From Lepidostoma basale (Eukaryota > Arthropoda > Insecta > Trichoptera > Lepidostomatidae): a DNA stretch of 64,000 bases. Made by a program: the position numbers and the translations under genes. Positions 30,743 through 44,100 of this stretch are shown here, piece by piece. Below the pieces are notes generated by a model, which searched no databases, was not told the DNA's origin, and worked only from the letters and a program-made list of their open reading frames with translations. The stretch lies in assembly GCA_022606425.2 (NCBI GenBank), contig JAHDVF020001336.1, forward strand, positions 682,001-746,000, written 5' to 3'. How positions within the stretch are numbered: the stretch's first letter is position 1; every line of letters begins with the position of its first letter.

Positions 30743-32020
30743 GGTCCTTACATATGAAATTGGCGTTTTGCCGTACTGGCAACTTTGATCTCAAATATCT
30801 TCTCTTTGGTTAGGAATTCCAAATTCAAATTTATACAGCTATTTACTCAAGTATTTGTGTTTTGAAAATTATAATTCATTTGTTTTTTTCTCAATTGTTT
30901 TTTTTCTTTGCGTCACTCAGTTTACAAAATGGAAAACTTGAAATATCGCGTTATTTACGAGTACGAGTTCCACCGTGGCACCAGTGCTGCAGAAACGGCT
31001 CGAAGGATTAATGATGTGTATGGCGACGGTGCCGCAAAAGAAAACACAGTGCGTTTTGGTTCCAACGTTTTCGTTCTGGAAATTTCGACCTGCAGAACAA
31101 GCCCCGTGGACGGCCGGAGACCAAAGTTGATAATGAAGAATTGAAGGCTATTGTGGAGGCGGATCCATCGCAAACCACGTCCGAGTTAGCTGCAGGCTGC
31201 GGTGTTAGTGATAAAACTGTTTTAATCCACTTGAAGCAAATTGGGAAGGTGAAAAAGCTTGAAAGGTGGGTACCTCACGAATTTAGTGAAGCAAATCAAC
31301 AAACGCGCGTTGACTGCTGCGTTGCATTACTCAACCGGCACAATAATGAAGGGATTTTGAATCAAATCATTACCTGTGATGAAAAGTGGATCCTGTATGA
31401 TAATCGGAAGCGCTCATCGCAATGGCTGAACCCTGCCGAACCAGCAAACCATGCCCCAAGCGAAAATTCACTCCAAAAAAGTTACTTGTGAGCGTTTGGT
31501 GGACTAGTGCTGGTGTCGTTCACTACAGCTTTCTTAAATCTGGCCAGACGATTACGGCAGATGTCTATTGTCAGCAACTGCAAGCCATGATGGAAAAGCT
31601 AGCTGCTAAACAACCGAGGCTGGTTAATCGCTCTAGGCCACTGCTGCTTCATGATAACGCTAGACCACACACTGCACAACAGGCGGCTACCAAATTAGAA
31701 GAGCTTCAATTGGAATGTCTAAGACATCCACCATACTCTCCGGACCTTGCCCCAACAGATTACTATTTTTTTCGAAATTTGGATAACTTCTTGCAAGGGA
31801 AAAAATTCAACTCCGATGGGGCAGTCCAAACCGACTTCAAAGATTTTATTGATTCCGTCCGAATGGTTTTTTTAGTAAAGGGATCGATGAACTACCTATG
31901 AGATGGCAAAAGTGCATAGATAGCAATGGTACATACTTTGATTAAATAAGTATATTATATTTAAAAAAAATCAACTTTATGTTCCTCCCATACAAAACGC
32001 CAATTTCATATGTAAGGACC
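30743..32020 (+). mobile_element. Mariner copy 2 with complete ends and broken transposase (D,D34D)
   Basis: The 1278-bp element is flanked by TA and has perfect 28-bp ends (ggtccttacatatgaaattg...). The transposase is split into three frames by at least two frameshifts (near 31060 and 31450). Readable parts are MENLKYRVIYEYEFHRGTSA, IITCDEKWILYDN, LLLHDNARPHTAQQ and PDLAPTDYYFF, giving all three Asp and a D,D34D spacing. The last part is disrupted after FIDS. This is a different mariner subfamily from 10483-11804. Confidence 0.9.
30929..31901 (+). pseudogene. Mariner transposase pseudogene of copy 2
   Basis: The family start (MENLKYR, 30929) is present. Frameshifts near 31060 and 31450 and loss of the frame after 31850 break the protein. 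All three catalytic Asp are still encoded. Confidence 0.85.
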
Positions 32021-34104
32021 TAATTTATTAAATGTCCGCCACATGAAGTTGCCTGTGGAATCTGCGCATAATTACATTGTCAGTTGAATATTACCAATGG
32101 AGACATTAATGTACACAGTGCCTTTTTAAAATTAAATATTGATAGAATAACATATAGAAAAGATACAAAAGCAAACACCTGATAATGGTTAATATCTAAG
32201 AGGGCATCCATCTTAACCCTTACCACTTCATTATTTTTTTACATTGTTTGTCAGCCAACTCTAATTTAAATAATGTCAAAATATTAATTTATTGATAATT
32301 ACAAAAAAAATATTAAAAATTCATTTGTAATGATTAATTCTTCAAATAAAAAACAATTTAAAAAAACATTATGGACTACTTATAGTTTTGCATAGTATGG
32401 TACTTTTTAACCCTTAACGTACCGTGTTCAAAACAAAACGCTCGCTCCCATGTGGTAAGTTCAGTTTACCGCTAACTTTATCTAAATATCAAGCATATGA
32501 CTAGATGAATCAAAATTTAATTTATGTCATCTTGTAGGGAATTTCATTAGGAATAGATCGATATCTATAACATACATGGGTTATTTGAAAAACATATCAT
32601 TATTAATTTTTTTCTGGAACCATGCGATTTCTGATATGTAATGCGTCACAGCATACGGGCGACTGGACATACGGGTATAAACTTGTCTGCGCGCCGCGGC
32701 CGGCGGGGCGACGATAAAGGCACCTAGGCAAATTGTATAGTACGTTCAAGACAACGAGTACGTATTAATATTTGTCCCTTTTGGTAAAGTGTTAATATTT
32801 TCACAGTTCTGATATTATTAAGTTGCGTCCTGCGTTTCCGTCCACAGTGGTATTATTACGTACATATTGAAAAGGTCAAAGATATAATTTATAATATGTT
32901 CAAAACAGCGAGTAAGTATTTGTCACTTTTGATAAAGTTGTAAATATTAGCAAAACAAATTTTACCTTAACACGAATGAACGTGAGGGCAGTCTTAGAAA
33001 ATTTTTTTTTTTGGGATGAAGGAAGTAATTTTTTGCTTTTTTTTTTATTACGAAATATTGAAAACACTTCAATGGAGGATTACAATTTTTTTTATAATAT
33101 TAGGGTCCATAGGTTTTAAGAAAATCAACTTTAAATTGGCAGTGGAAACTCAATTTACCACATGGCAACGCGACGGTTAAGAAAATCAGCAAATGTTTCA
33201 GTGCTTCTACTGATATTTCCTTATAATCTTTCTTTACATTCACCCAAAAACTTGATAAAGAGGATTCTTTAAAATAACATTTCAATGTGAATCACAAGAA
33301 ATTTCCATTAGTTGGTTTTCCTGTGCCGTTGTCAAGCCAGTAATATCAGGAACATCTGTGTTAAAAGGGTTTGATATCCAATTTTTATTTTTGTCGGGTA
33401 CTGGAAAATAATCCCGAAACGAAGACCGTGATAATGATTACGAGACTTTTGGTGGCATTTATTTATTATTGTTAAATGTTCCACGGATGTGACTGCGGAC
33501 CCCCATACATATATTACACAGACCATAGGTAAGGAAACACTGCTCTAGTGGATAATACGCATCCACAAAGATGACAAATGTCGAAAATTGGATTTCACGA
33601 TTGCGCTTCATTCGAGCTAGCCGTGGCGCCCATATGCCCGAAATCATATTTAAACAATAATGGCATAAATATATCTATTAAATAAAGAAAATATCATTGA
33701 CATTAACATTATTTTAATGTTTTTATTTATTATTATTTTGAATATGTATTGTGCAGCTCTAAAAAAGCACCTATATAATACCAGCACCTACATGACATCT
33801 ATGCATCGATATTTATAATTTACAATTTAGGAATATTTCTAATAAGAATAAAAAAAGTCATATTATAACCAACATAGCAATACTATGACTTCAATAGATA
33901 ATATACTCGTATACGTAATTTATTTTTTTAAGATAATTTGAATTTTTTAATCATAATTGAAACGATTATCTAAAATATAATCTATTAGTGTGATTGAATT
34001 GTCACAAAAACAAAATAACTTATCATATACATACATCTTCTATCTACACAAAAACATACATATACATTTACTCAAAATTATAATAATATATTTCATAAGG
34101 ATTA

Positions 34105-34385
34105 ATTGTATCTCAATAGAGACGAAGATGTAAATTGTTTTCTGGGAACAGAATATGGTGGCCGAGGCGCTTACACGACTTATGACCTGTCATTGGTTGG
34201 GTTGAGCGATCGCATTATGTTTTACAACATTCTTGTACCCCCTTTTGACCTTCTTACGACCACCACGTCTGACAAATTTTTGGAAGATGTACATATGCTA
34301 CAATGGTGAACTACACTTCACATTTTTTAGTTCAATCTACACGAGCGCCATCTATTAAGATTGGATTAAGCATATTAATAATATA
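34105..34385 (+). repeat. Interspersed repeat R4, fullest copy
   Basis: It reads attgtatctcaatagagacg, tcattggttgggttgagcga, cttacgaccaccacgtctga, ending gcgccatctattaagattgg. No A/B boxes, no long terminal repeats, no coding. Confidence 0.7.
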
Positions 34386-34439
34386 TTTCATATTGGTTAT
34401 CAGAAAAATATAATAGTTTCCGTTTTATGATATCTTATA

Positions 34440-34640
34440 TTATATTAGTGTTGAGACCTTTTTCTTCGGCTTTCTATAAATCCTGGGAATCTGGGTGTGC
34501 CACTAATTTATCCTCCTGGAATGTTGACTGCCATCACTTCTGGGGTCTGTCTGGGATTCTTCTCTCTTCTGAGCTGCGATAATTGGAAGCATGTCCTGTC
34601 ATTCTGTTATATGCTCATTTCAGTACCCCCTGGTTACTTC
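34440..34640 (-). mobile_element. LINE fragment, minus strand
   Basis: The minus strand can be read as a broken LINE C-terminus (MTGHASNYRSSEERRIPDRP) ending in AAGAAAAAGG. Only weak support. Confidence 0.35.
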
Positions 34641-35569
34641 CATACAACCTAAAAAGCCGGGCTTGCCTTAAAAAATCTATAATAAAACGACGTGTTTTGC
34701 GCGTTTGAGTCGTCTAAGAATAAAATAATATTTTGAATTTTCACGCGAGTTAAAGCAATTTAATTCGTTGCATTGCAAATGACTCCGCTGACATGCGCAG
34801 AAATGACCTAAGTATATGTTTTGTTCTACTTTTATTTCACTCAGTGAGATGCCCGCCAAATCGCCTACTTCCACATGTTTTGTTTCATGTTTTCGATGGG
34901 CTTCATATTGGGCTTGCAAAAAAAAAGGGTCATTGTCGCACTTATGTATATTTGGCTTGTAATCATATAGCTAGATGCATATATATTTATACCAGAAGAT
35001 ATCTACAACTTTTTGTATGGATTTGAAGCCGGGCTTTATCACTCTGAAGTATGTTAGTATTCGATGTGTCACGAACTTCATTTCTAATGTCAGAATGTTA
35101 TCTGTCATTTACGTCATGTGCAGAAATGTTATGAAAAGAAAGATAATACCTTTTTTTTTATAACATTTCTCTTTATGAATATTTATTTGTAATTCGTGTT
35201 TTGGTGTTAACAAATTTATTAATATTGTCTATTTTACGTGGCTTACATATTTCCTGAACTGAACAATTGTAGCCTTTTAGATTGTTATTTTGGAATCGAA
35301 TTTTTTGACCATACTTCAATATCATCATGAAGTTAAAAATTCTTTCTGAAAAAGGAAGTCGACATCACATTCCAAGATGAGATAAAATTTCATGTTTTTT
35401 GTTTTGCTAAAGAGATAATTTAATTCAATCAGTTTTAATTTTTCTGATTTCATATCATTTATATATCATCAACATTCCAATGTAATAATATATTTAAAAG
35501 GAAGAAATTTTAAGCATTTTTAATGCGACGCGATTAAAGTTTTCTTCTTCTTCTTCTTCCTTACTGTAG

Positions 35570-35745
35570 ACCATTGGTTTCCAATCTTTTCTGGGCCACC
35601 GCCCCCTTTACAAGAAAAATAAACATTCAACGCCCCCTCCCATAAAAGTTATTCAATATATACAATAACAAAATAAACCAATATTAAAGTTTAATTTGCT
35701 TTATTAGTACCTACCCGTGTGATTAGCGTGTTTTTTTTTTGTATT
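35570..35745. mobile_element. hAT-type fragment
   Basis: ccattggtttccaatctttt and ctgggccaccgccccctt resemble terminal parts of non-autonomous hAT elements; the LINE-A copy at 35760 is inserted just beyond. Confidence 0.35.
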
Positions 35746-35759
35746 TTTAGACTATTTTT

Positions 35760-36298
35760 AAAACCTATCAAAAAAAGCTAGAATGGCAGTGCACAATGGT
35801 GTTCTTCTACCGACCCTTATGTATGGAAGCGAAGCATGGAACTGGCAAAAGAAGGATGATAGTAGAATAAATGCAGTTGAAATGAGATCTCTTAGAAGAA
35901 TGTGTGGATACTCTGTGTATGATAGAGTGCCAAATGAAAATATAAGAAGTGAATGCGGTGCGAATGATGGTGTCATGAACAAAATAATGAAAGGATCATT
36001 AAGATGGTTTGGACATATTGAAAGAATGAATGAAGAAAGAATGGTAAAAAAATTATTTGTTAATGATGTAAATGGAACCAGAAATAGAGGAAGACCGAGG
36101 AAAACGTGGCACGATCAAATAAATCAAATATTGAATGTCGGCCATGTGAGGAGTCAGAGAAATCGACGCGCGTGCATGACACGATGTATGAATGTTGAGG
36201 AAGCGAGAGAAATATGTCAGGAAAGAAAAGTGTGGCAGTCCATTCTTTCTGCCTACCCCTTCGGAGAGACGGCGTGATGGTTAGTTAGTTAGTTAGTT
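35760..36298 (+). mobile_element. LINE-A 3' end, 539 bp, 12-bp target duplication
   Basis: Flanked by tagactattttt at 35748-35759 and 36299-36310. A 164-codon open frame reads MAVHNGVLLPTLMYGSEAWN through GRPRKTWHDQINQ to AYPFGETA, then (TTAG)n. Open frame and perfect duplication point to recent insertion. Confidence 0.85.
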
Positions 36299-36319
36299 TA
36301 GACTATTTTTTTTATCTAC

Positions 36320-36690
36320 CCATGCTCTCTATTTTTTCTGGGTCTTCTACTACCTCCCTGAAAGTCTCAAACTTCCGGTCTTCCACGAGGACGAGTCCCA
36401 TGAGGTTGATTATGCAATGCAATATAGGGGAGTCTGGTGGTGTCCATTCTTTGAACATGACCATACCGGTCCATTTTTCGCTGTCTGTTCAATCTTATAA
36501 TATCCTAAACCTCACATATCTCTCTTATTCTGGTGTTCTTCACGCGATCTCTCCGAGTCTTGCTTGCTATCGTCCTCAGTGTCTTCATTTCGGAAGTCCT
36601 CAAAACTTGTTTGGTCCTTACTGTGTCTGCCCTTGCTTCGACGCCATATGTTATTATTGGTTTTACGCATGCTTTATAGATTCTCATCTT
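36320..36690 (-). mobile_element. LINE-C fragment, minus strand
   Basis: The minus strand encodes ACVKPIITYGVEARADTVRT, then KTLRTIASKTRRDRVKNTRI and REICEV, then the HDGHTPMRLI-like end. Same family as 6397-6904. Confidence 0.65.
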
Positions 36691-36945
36691 GGGATAAGAT
36701 ACAAGGCTGCGGTCATCTCAGGATGTTTGAAAAATTCAATATGGAAAACCCTGACGTGAAGATCAATATAAAATTCAATATGATTTATGAAACTTATGTG
36801 CAACGCTTATAGAATGTCAGAAAGGAAGACATGCAGGCATATCTGGCAAGATAACAACAAATGCAAGAATAAGGTAAATATGTGAGGTTAGGTTAGGTTG
36901 GGTTCCATACAAGCCGAAAAGCTGGGCTTGCCTTAAAAATCTATA

Positions 36946-37395
36946 ATGTTTTTTTATGTGTGGTCTGTTCTGTTATATGGTTGTGAGACATGGACATTAA
37001 AAGTAAATACAATGAACCGGTTAGAGGCATTTGAAATGTGGCTTCACCGAAGAATGTTCAGGATCACATGGACAGACAGAGTGACGAACACAGAAGTCCT
37101 GAATCGTGCAGGAGTAAATAGAGAGCTGCTGACATTAATCAAAGTCCGCAAGATTGCATATCTGGGTCACGTTCTGCGAGGAGAGAAGTATCGCCTGCTG
37201 CATCTTATATTGAAGGGAAAAATAGAGGGCCGCAGGGGGGCAGGGAGAAGGCAGATCTCTTGGCTGCGCAATGTGAGGGAATGGATGGGAATCAGAACTG
37301 TGGAGGAGCTATTCCAGACAGCGCAGGATAGGGAAGAGTTTACCAGAGTGATCGCCAACGTCGGGGGGACCTGACAGGGCACTTTAAGAAGAAGT
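36946..37395 (+). mobile_element. LINE-B 3' end, best copy
   Basis: A 142-codon open frame reads WSVLLYGCETWTLKVNTMNR, then RITWTDRVTNTEVLNRAGVN, SYLGHVL-type AYLGHVLRGEKYRLLHLILK and VRKIAYLG, ending REEFTRVIANVGGT, then cctgacagggc and (AAGAAG)n. Confidence 0.8.
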
Positions 37396-37779
37396 AGAAG
37401 TGATGTTTAGTATAAAAAATTGTTATATCCTTACAAAATTTGAACTTCAATTATCTTAGAAGTAGTAATTTTGACTTAGTGCTTTTTCTTAGAATACCCA
37501 CGATATGACATATAGTGCCTAGCAACAGAGAGATTTAATGTCTGGTTTCATATTATTTTTATAATGCACAATCTGGATTGGCATCTTTCAGATCTCCCTG
37601 TTGATAATAACTGCATTTAGTGTAAGATAAAATACAGCCATTGAAATTTCCATTTTTTACCCTTGAAAAGTTATCTTCACATTATCGCAATGCCAAAAAT
37701 ATTCCATTTATTATTACATGTTATTTTCCTTTATGTAAGTTAATCGTTGATAACATTTGGTTATATAAAGGATCGATTA

Positions 37780-39500
37780 TTTGTTGTTACGATAAACACT
37801 GTAGAAATGAGATCACTAAGAAGAATGTGCGGGAAAATGTTGTATGATAGAATACCGAACGATGAAATGAAAAAGAAATGTAAGGCAGATGACTGCATCA
37901 TGGATAAAATTAAAAAAGGATCCCTGAGATGGTTTGGACATATGGAACGAATGGATGTGAGTATAATGGTTAAAAAGTTGTTCCCAAGCAGCGTAAGTGG
38001 AAAAAGAAGCCAAAGACGACCGAGGAAAACATGGCATTCTTCTGATTCGATCTGTTTATGCAAGATATCAACATTCTTCCTGTGAGCCTTCTCTCCATCT
38101 CTTTGGTGGTCGTCCTGGTCCATCGTCCATCTTAGGAATTCTTGCTGGATCCATTACTTCGATGTGGTCCCTCCAGAATAGTCTTCTCTGCCTACTCCAT
38201 CTCACTATGTCTTCAATTTCGCAGGATTTGGGAATTTCTTCATTGGGTATCCTATCTCTAAGGGTTCTCCCCACAATAGGTCGCAATGTTCTCATTTCTG
38301 CTAAATCTTAAAAAAATCACTGTTAGATATTTGTGACCACAAGCGTTTCTTCGTTTTCATCTTGTTATTCCTCTCCTGTAGCTACTATTAAGAGATGTTT
38401 GGTTCTGACAGTGTCTGCTCTTGCTTCGATTCCGTAAGTCATTATGGGCCTGATGCATGATTTTATTTCCTTTGTCTTTGACCTTCCGTTGTTAAGATGC
38501 TTTGAACATATATGGAAGGAATGAACGAAGAAAGAATGATAAATGAAAAGTGTATGTAAATTATGTAAATGGAACAAAAAATAAAGGAAGACCGAGGAAT
38601 ATGTGGCATGATCAAATCAATCAAATGTCAGCCAAGTGAGGACTCAGGGAAATCCAATTGCATGCATGACAGTGTATATGAAGGAAGCGAGAGAAGTATG
38701 TTAGGAAAGAACAGTGTGGCAGTCTTCTTCTCTCTGCCTACCCTTCGTAGAGACAGTGTGATGTTTAGTTAGTCAGTTATTTATTTTATAATTATAATCA
38801 AATCTGTTTATTTTCTCAAAAGATATTACAAACAAATATTATAGTTTAAGGCATCTATTGAGAAGGGTAAAACATAAAAAAATATATAATACCAGGAACG
38901 CATAAGAGATGGTTCGACATTAGGAATACAAGATACTCTCCAAAGTCAAGAGTATTTGTCTTCTGAACGTACTTTCACGAATATGAAAGACATCGATCTC
39001 CGAAGCGATCATGTTCAGCAGTTTGATTGCTCTCCCCACCGGCATCACCAGAGGCAGGTTGGTTTTCACTTGTTTATTCAAACACAATCATTAAATATAT
39101 TCAGAATCAATTCACATAGAGGAACAAAATGCTTGACATATAAGATATTTTTGTGTCTTCTTCATCTTGTCTAAATCATTGATCTGTTGATCTCGAATAG
39201 GGGTCACCCTCTTGGGAAATGGAATGCCAGGTATCTTTCCATATTTTTGACAGTCTTCCTGACAGGAGATGTCTCATAGGTATATTGTGGGCAACCACAT
39301 GGAAAATTCGTGCTTCACCCATCATATCTTCGGCTCTGCTATTCTGCCATGTCTCACAATGTCTTCTGTCTGACAGATATATCTTACTTCATAGTTTCTA
39401 ACCCTATCCCTGAGAGTTAGATGCCCGAAGAAGGCTTTTGGTCCTGACTGTGTCAGCTCTGGTTTTATTACTATATACATAAATATCATAATGGGCGCAC
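37780..39500. mobile_element. Patchwork of LINE-A, LINE-C and jockey-like fragments
   Basis: Plus-strand LINE-A at 37790-38050 (MRSLRRMCGKMLYDRIPNDE, RRPRKTWHS) is followed by minus LINE-C at 38055-38450 (MRTLRPIVGRTLRDRIPNEE, DIVRWSRQRRLFWRDHI), plus LINE-A at 38480-38780, minus jockey-like 3' end with TTTGA tail at 38800-39070, and another minus LINE-C piece at 39200-39480. All are broken. Confidence 0.6.
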
Positions 39501-40395
39501 AGGTTTGCACACAGGTTGTTCAATCTGTATATAGACAAGTGTATGAAAGAACTTAAAGGTATAAATGCTGGTGCTAAGATGAGTGATCTGTCTGTAAATT
39601 GTCTGCTTTACGCGGACGATGCCGTTCTCGTTGCGGATGGTGTGGATGAATTACAAGTCTTGGTGTTGAGAATGTATGAGGTATGCAAGTCGAACGATAT
39701 AATGATGAATGTCGGAAAGTCAAAGGTGTTAGTTTTTGAAAGGGAAGAGCAAATGACAGTTTGTAATATAAGTGTGAATGAAGAGAACTTGGAACAGGTG
39801 AGGGAATTTGTGTATTTAGGTAGCATGTTCAATTTGTGGTAACAAAGTGAATGGAGCTTTAAAAATAGTTACTGGAAACAAGAATTTATCAATGAAAGCG
39901 AAAATGGCCGTTCACAATGGAGTTCTGGTCCCATTCCTGATGGAAGCGAAGCATGGAACTGACAGAAGAAAGATGAGAGCAGAATAAATGCGGTAGAGAT
40001 GAGGTCCCTAAGACGTATGTGTGGTAGAATGATGTACGACATAATCTCAAATGCTGATATTAGAAAGGAATGAACAAAATTATGAAAGGATCGCTGCATT
40101 GGTTTGGACATATGGAGCGCATGGGTGAAGAAAGAATGGTTAAAAAAAGTATATGTTAATGATGTAAATGGAGTATGGAATCGAGGTAGACCGAGGAAAA
40201 CATGGCATGACCAAATTAATAAAATTTTAAGGGTTGGTCATGTCAGAAGCCGGAAGAATTGACGTGCGTGTATGACTCGCTGTATGAATGTGGAGGAAGC
40301 TAAAGAGGTATGTCAGGATAGAAGATAGAGAGGTATGTCATTCTCTCTGCCTACCCCTGCAGAGAAACAGCGTGATGGTTTGTTGTTGTTGTTGT
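39500..40395 (+). mobile_element. LINE-A with part of the reverse transcriptase, GTT-repeat tail
   Basis: 39516-39842 encodes LSVNCLLYADDAVLVADGVD, holding the catalytic YADD box, then REFVYLGSMFN. The GSEAW region follows (39900-40320) with frameshifts. The tail is (GTT)n at 40380-40395 rather than (TTAG)n. This copy links the GSEAW ends to a reverse transcriptase. Confidence 0.7.
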
Positions 40396-40399
40396 TGGC

Positions 40400-40935
40400 A
40401 TACAGGTTTTGTAATTTTCTACCTTGCTATCTATAAGTTTGTGCTTGTTTCGCCATATTGTATCCATAAAGTAGTGGCTTTATGTCTGTATTTTTACTTA
40501 AATAAAGGAATGGGGGGTATTTAGATTTAAACCATAAAATCTACTGCGGAGTATCTGGCCTTTAAAACATCATTCAGATAACACGCTGAAATAATTGCTT
40601 TTGCACGTATTTTTTATAAAAAGATGTGACATTACATATGTAAAATAATATCTGTAAAAGCCTTTCCTTTCTAGATAAGAACTTAATAACTTTAATCAAT
40701 TAACCAAAGAGGAAAAAATAATCAAGATTGCATCTGCCTTTTAGGAAAAAAATGCAGTCCACACTAACCTTGGATTACCAAATTATAAATAAAGATGTCT
40801 GATTAGAGAAAATTATCAAATTCAATTAATGCTTATTAAAGAGTTATCCAAATGATTCCTATGACAAAGATAAAATTTATCATCTAGACTTGGAGAAATT
40901 ACGCATGACTAATGATCTTTAAATCAGATATTAAA
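40400..40935. other. No gene seen; AT-rich DNA upstream of the deacetylase promoter
   Basis: I see no coding exon or repeat family here. The last few hundred bases presumably contain gut-enhancer sites of the deacetylase gene, but I cannot point to specific ones. Confidence 0.4.
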
Positions 40936-40938
40936 AGC

Positions 40939-40970
40939 TATAAAAGGTTGCGAAATGGATTCATCACTCA
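40939..40970 (+). promoter_or_regulatory. TATA box and initiator of the chitin deacetylase gene
   Basis: TATAAAAGG lies at 40939-40947, about 78 bp before the ATG. An arthropod-like initiator (TCACTC, 40964-40969) lies about 27 bp downstream, the usual TATA-to-start distance. A strong TATA box fits a highly expressed, tissue-specific gut gene. Confidence 0.7.
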
Positions 40971-41016
40971 AGTGTGGTGAGATCTAGTTGCGCAAGCGGT
41001 CCAGCAACCTTCCATC

Positions 41017-41187
41017 ATGAGAGTTCTGGTCATATTGATGATGGTTGGCCTGAGTGCCATGGCTATGCCAAACATGAAGCAAGGGAAAGTGGCGGAGAGT
41101 TGTGATTCAACTAAGTGCCTTCCCCCCAATTGCAGGTGCTCAGGTATTAATATTCCCGGAGGACTCGATGTGAAGGATACACCTCAG
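41017..41187 (+). CDS. Chitin deacetylase exon 1 (signal peptide, Cys-rich region)
   Basis: The exon encodes residues 1-57, starting MRVLVILMMVGLSAMA (signal peptide) and ending DVKDTPQ before donor gttagt, phase 0. The start is the first ATG after the TATA promoter. Confidence 0.9.
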
Positions 41188-44100
41188 GTTAGTCTTAAAT
41201 CGGAGCACAACTTTATTCATCGTATCTATCAGCATTATTATCAGCCATTAATCTGGAATCAATCTAAATGAAATACAAAGCGACAGTTATGTAATGCAAA
41301 GATGAAAAGGTAACTACAATTTATTAATTAAAATGATTCTTTAATACCTATGGAATAAAAAAGTGTCTATGCTTTAATGTAGAAAACATTTGTGTATGTC
41401 TATCATAAGAACTTCTCCCTAGCAGTTAATATTATCTACATGACATTTGAACATGTCATTATGGCAGCCATTTTTAAATCAGTTATGTAATATTCAACAA
41501 TATTTTTATATCTGTTTGAGGCAATCAATATCTGATTAGAATGACTTCGATTATTCTGTCCCACTATCTATTTTTGATTAAAAAATTGCATTTTTCTGCT
41601 CGACTTGTATTTGGAATCACAATTAATAAGGTGCAAGGAGAATCGGTTATATAGAGTCCCACTCGCTCGTGTTAAAGAGGGTTCAGAAAAGATTTCTGAG
41701 ATATCTTTACATGAGAGAGTTTAGTAGCTATGCATGGCTTTATCCCACCGCATTCCTCTTGCTGGGGACCAATAGTCTACAGATAAGGAGGGATAGGTTC
41801 ACAATTACCCATTTTTTCAGACTTGTCAGGGGATTCTTTGAGAATTGCGACATCTTGGAGGGTATTTATTGTTTTTTGAACAATGATGTAAAACTCCATA
41901 TGAAATAATTAATACGAATGAAAAAACTTATGTTTTTCTAGAAGTTTTATTATATTATGACATGTTTCGCCCTTCTAAGGAGTCCAGAAAATAGAAAGTT
42001 TTACCTGGAACTCATTACGAAATTTTTACCTCGTTAAGGAATACTAAATACAATTATATAAATCAAATTGGTTATTTGAGGAAGCTCATTATTAAACTAT
42101 TACTAAGAAAACAAATGTTCAGTTTATAGAACGATTTTACATATTTCAAAACTAAAGAAAAAATATTTATTGGGAAGAGCCTAGAGATAAGAGTTGTTTC
42201 CTGGAAATCATTATGAAATTGTTGGCTGTAATGTTTATATCATTTAAGGAAAATTAAATGAAATTACATAAATCAAAGTAACTCTATTAAAGTATTGCTA
42301 AGAAACCAATTGTTAAGTTTATAAACGATTTTATATATTTCAAAAAATTAACTAAAGATTATAAGTAAAATATATGAAGTCGCCTTCCTGCAAATCGATG
42401 ATTAGGGTGATGTATTCTTGTCTTCTGTACCTGAAATATAAGATAAACATAGTGCCGAATCAAGAGTTCAATTAATCTAGTATTGGTACTACATTAATTA
42501 GCTAGCCACATTTGATAATGCCTTAGAAGGGCGAAACATGTCATAATATAATAAAACTTCTAGAAAAACATAAGTTTTTTCATTCGTATTGATTATCTTG
42601 GAGGATATCCATCTTTATGTTCTGGATGGTTATCTTTGGTAGCGTCAACACATACTGTTTTATCTCGCAGCATGCACAACCAACCTGTCGTTGGTGATGC
42701 CGTGGGGAGAGCAATCAAACTGCTGAACATAATCGCTTCAGAGATCGACGTCTTTCATATTAGTGATTGTACGTTCCGAAGACAAATGAAGACTACAGGG
42801 GAAAAACAAGGAATGTCAGTTAAAATCCAAAATAAATGTAATAATGCCATCTAGCGGCATTTGTATGTATCTATCCACAGTAAAATTTTCATATTCAAAA
42901 AGCATGTGTGTCATCGACTATGGCCAGATAATCGATTGCTAATTGCTAAGAAATGTATAGACTTTGATTAGCTTTATTCTCAATTTATTCAAATTAACCT
43001 TCTACTGACATTCCTTGTTTTTCCCCTGTAGTCTTCAAATACTCTTGAACAAACAAACAAACCAACCGTCACGCCGTTTCACCGCAGGGATAGGCAGAGA
43101 TAATGGACCGCCACACTACTCTATCCTGGCAAACCTCTTTAGCTTCCTCCACATTCATACAACGAGTCATACACGCACGTCGATTCCTCCGACTTCTAAC
43201 ATGAATAACCTTAAAAATTTGATAAATTTGGTCATGCCATATTTTCCTCGGTCTGCCTCGACTCCGTACTCCATTTACATCATTAACGTATACGTTTTTA
43301 ACCATTCTTTCTCCATCCATGCGTTCCATATGTCCGAACCATCGCAGCGGTTCTTAATCCATAATTGTTCATAAATACTCTTGAGTTTATCTAATCTTGT
43401 ATTCTTAATGTCGAACCATCACTCATGCGTTCCCGATATTAGATTTTACCTGTTCTCAATGGATGCCTTAAACTTAAATTTTGTTTGTTATATCTTTTGA
43501 GAAAATAAATCAGTTGTCTGGAGCCAATTTGAATTTGGTTCAGTGTTATGGAATCCACAAGAGGTGAGGTGCTCACTCATGTTGGAGAGGGTTATGAGAA
43601 GATTTCTGAGGCATTTCTTCATGAGGAAGATCGGTAGCTCTCAGTTGCTCTATCTCACCACATTCCTCTTAGGCAGGCTGGATACCCATAGTTCAAAGAT
43701 AAGCATTCACACTTATCTAACTCCTCAGATTTATTAGGGGATTCTTTAAAAATGTCATCATCTTAAAGAGTATTCATCTTAATGGTCTGAATGTGTACCT
43801 TCAAGAGCTTCTCAGAATATAATGTTTTTCTTTCAATGTGTAGAATCAACCTTCCTCTGGTGATGCCAACCTTCCTCTAGTGATGGAGAATAATCCAATT
43901 GCTGAATACAATCGCTTTGAAGAACGTCATTTTTTATATCAATAAAGCAATGCTCAAGAAACAAATACTTAAATTATTTGAGAATATTCTGCACCCTTTG
44001 TGACTAACTTTCTTTGTGTTCCTGGGTGGATGTATCCTGCCAAATTGACAATAGAAATGTTTTTATGTTTATTATGTCCATTTGGAAAATCACGATATTG

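Larger units (their letters stand above)
41640..43520 (+). mobile_element. Jockey-like LINE interrupted by three later insertions
   Basis: Jockey-like sequence occupies 41640-41861 (SSYAWLYPTAFLLLGTNSLQ), 42595-42787 (GRAIKLLNIIASEIDVFHIS), and 43373-43520 (3' end). It is split by an inverted-repeat element (41862-42594), a MITE (42788-43036) and a LINE-A (43049-43372). Each junction has a duplicated target sequence. Confidence 0.8.

Noticed and set aside
31141..31901. Two overlapping transposase frames as separate genes
   Set aside because: They are frameshifted pieces of one mariner transposase, each lacking part of the catalytic domain.
32408..33180. Second piggyBac-like element, with TTAA near both ends (ttaacccttaacgtaccgtg and gcaacgcgacggttaa)
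   Set aside because: The terminal similarity is only a few bases and no internal support was found; kept as a weak possibility only. The rest of 32023-34100 shows nothing I can name.
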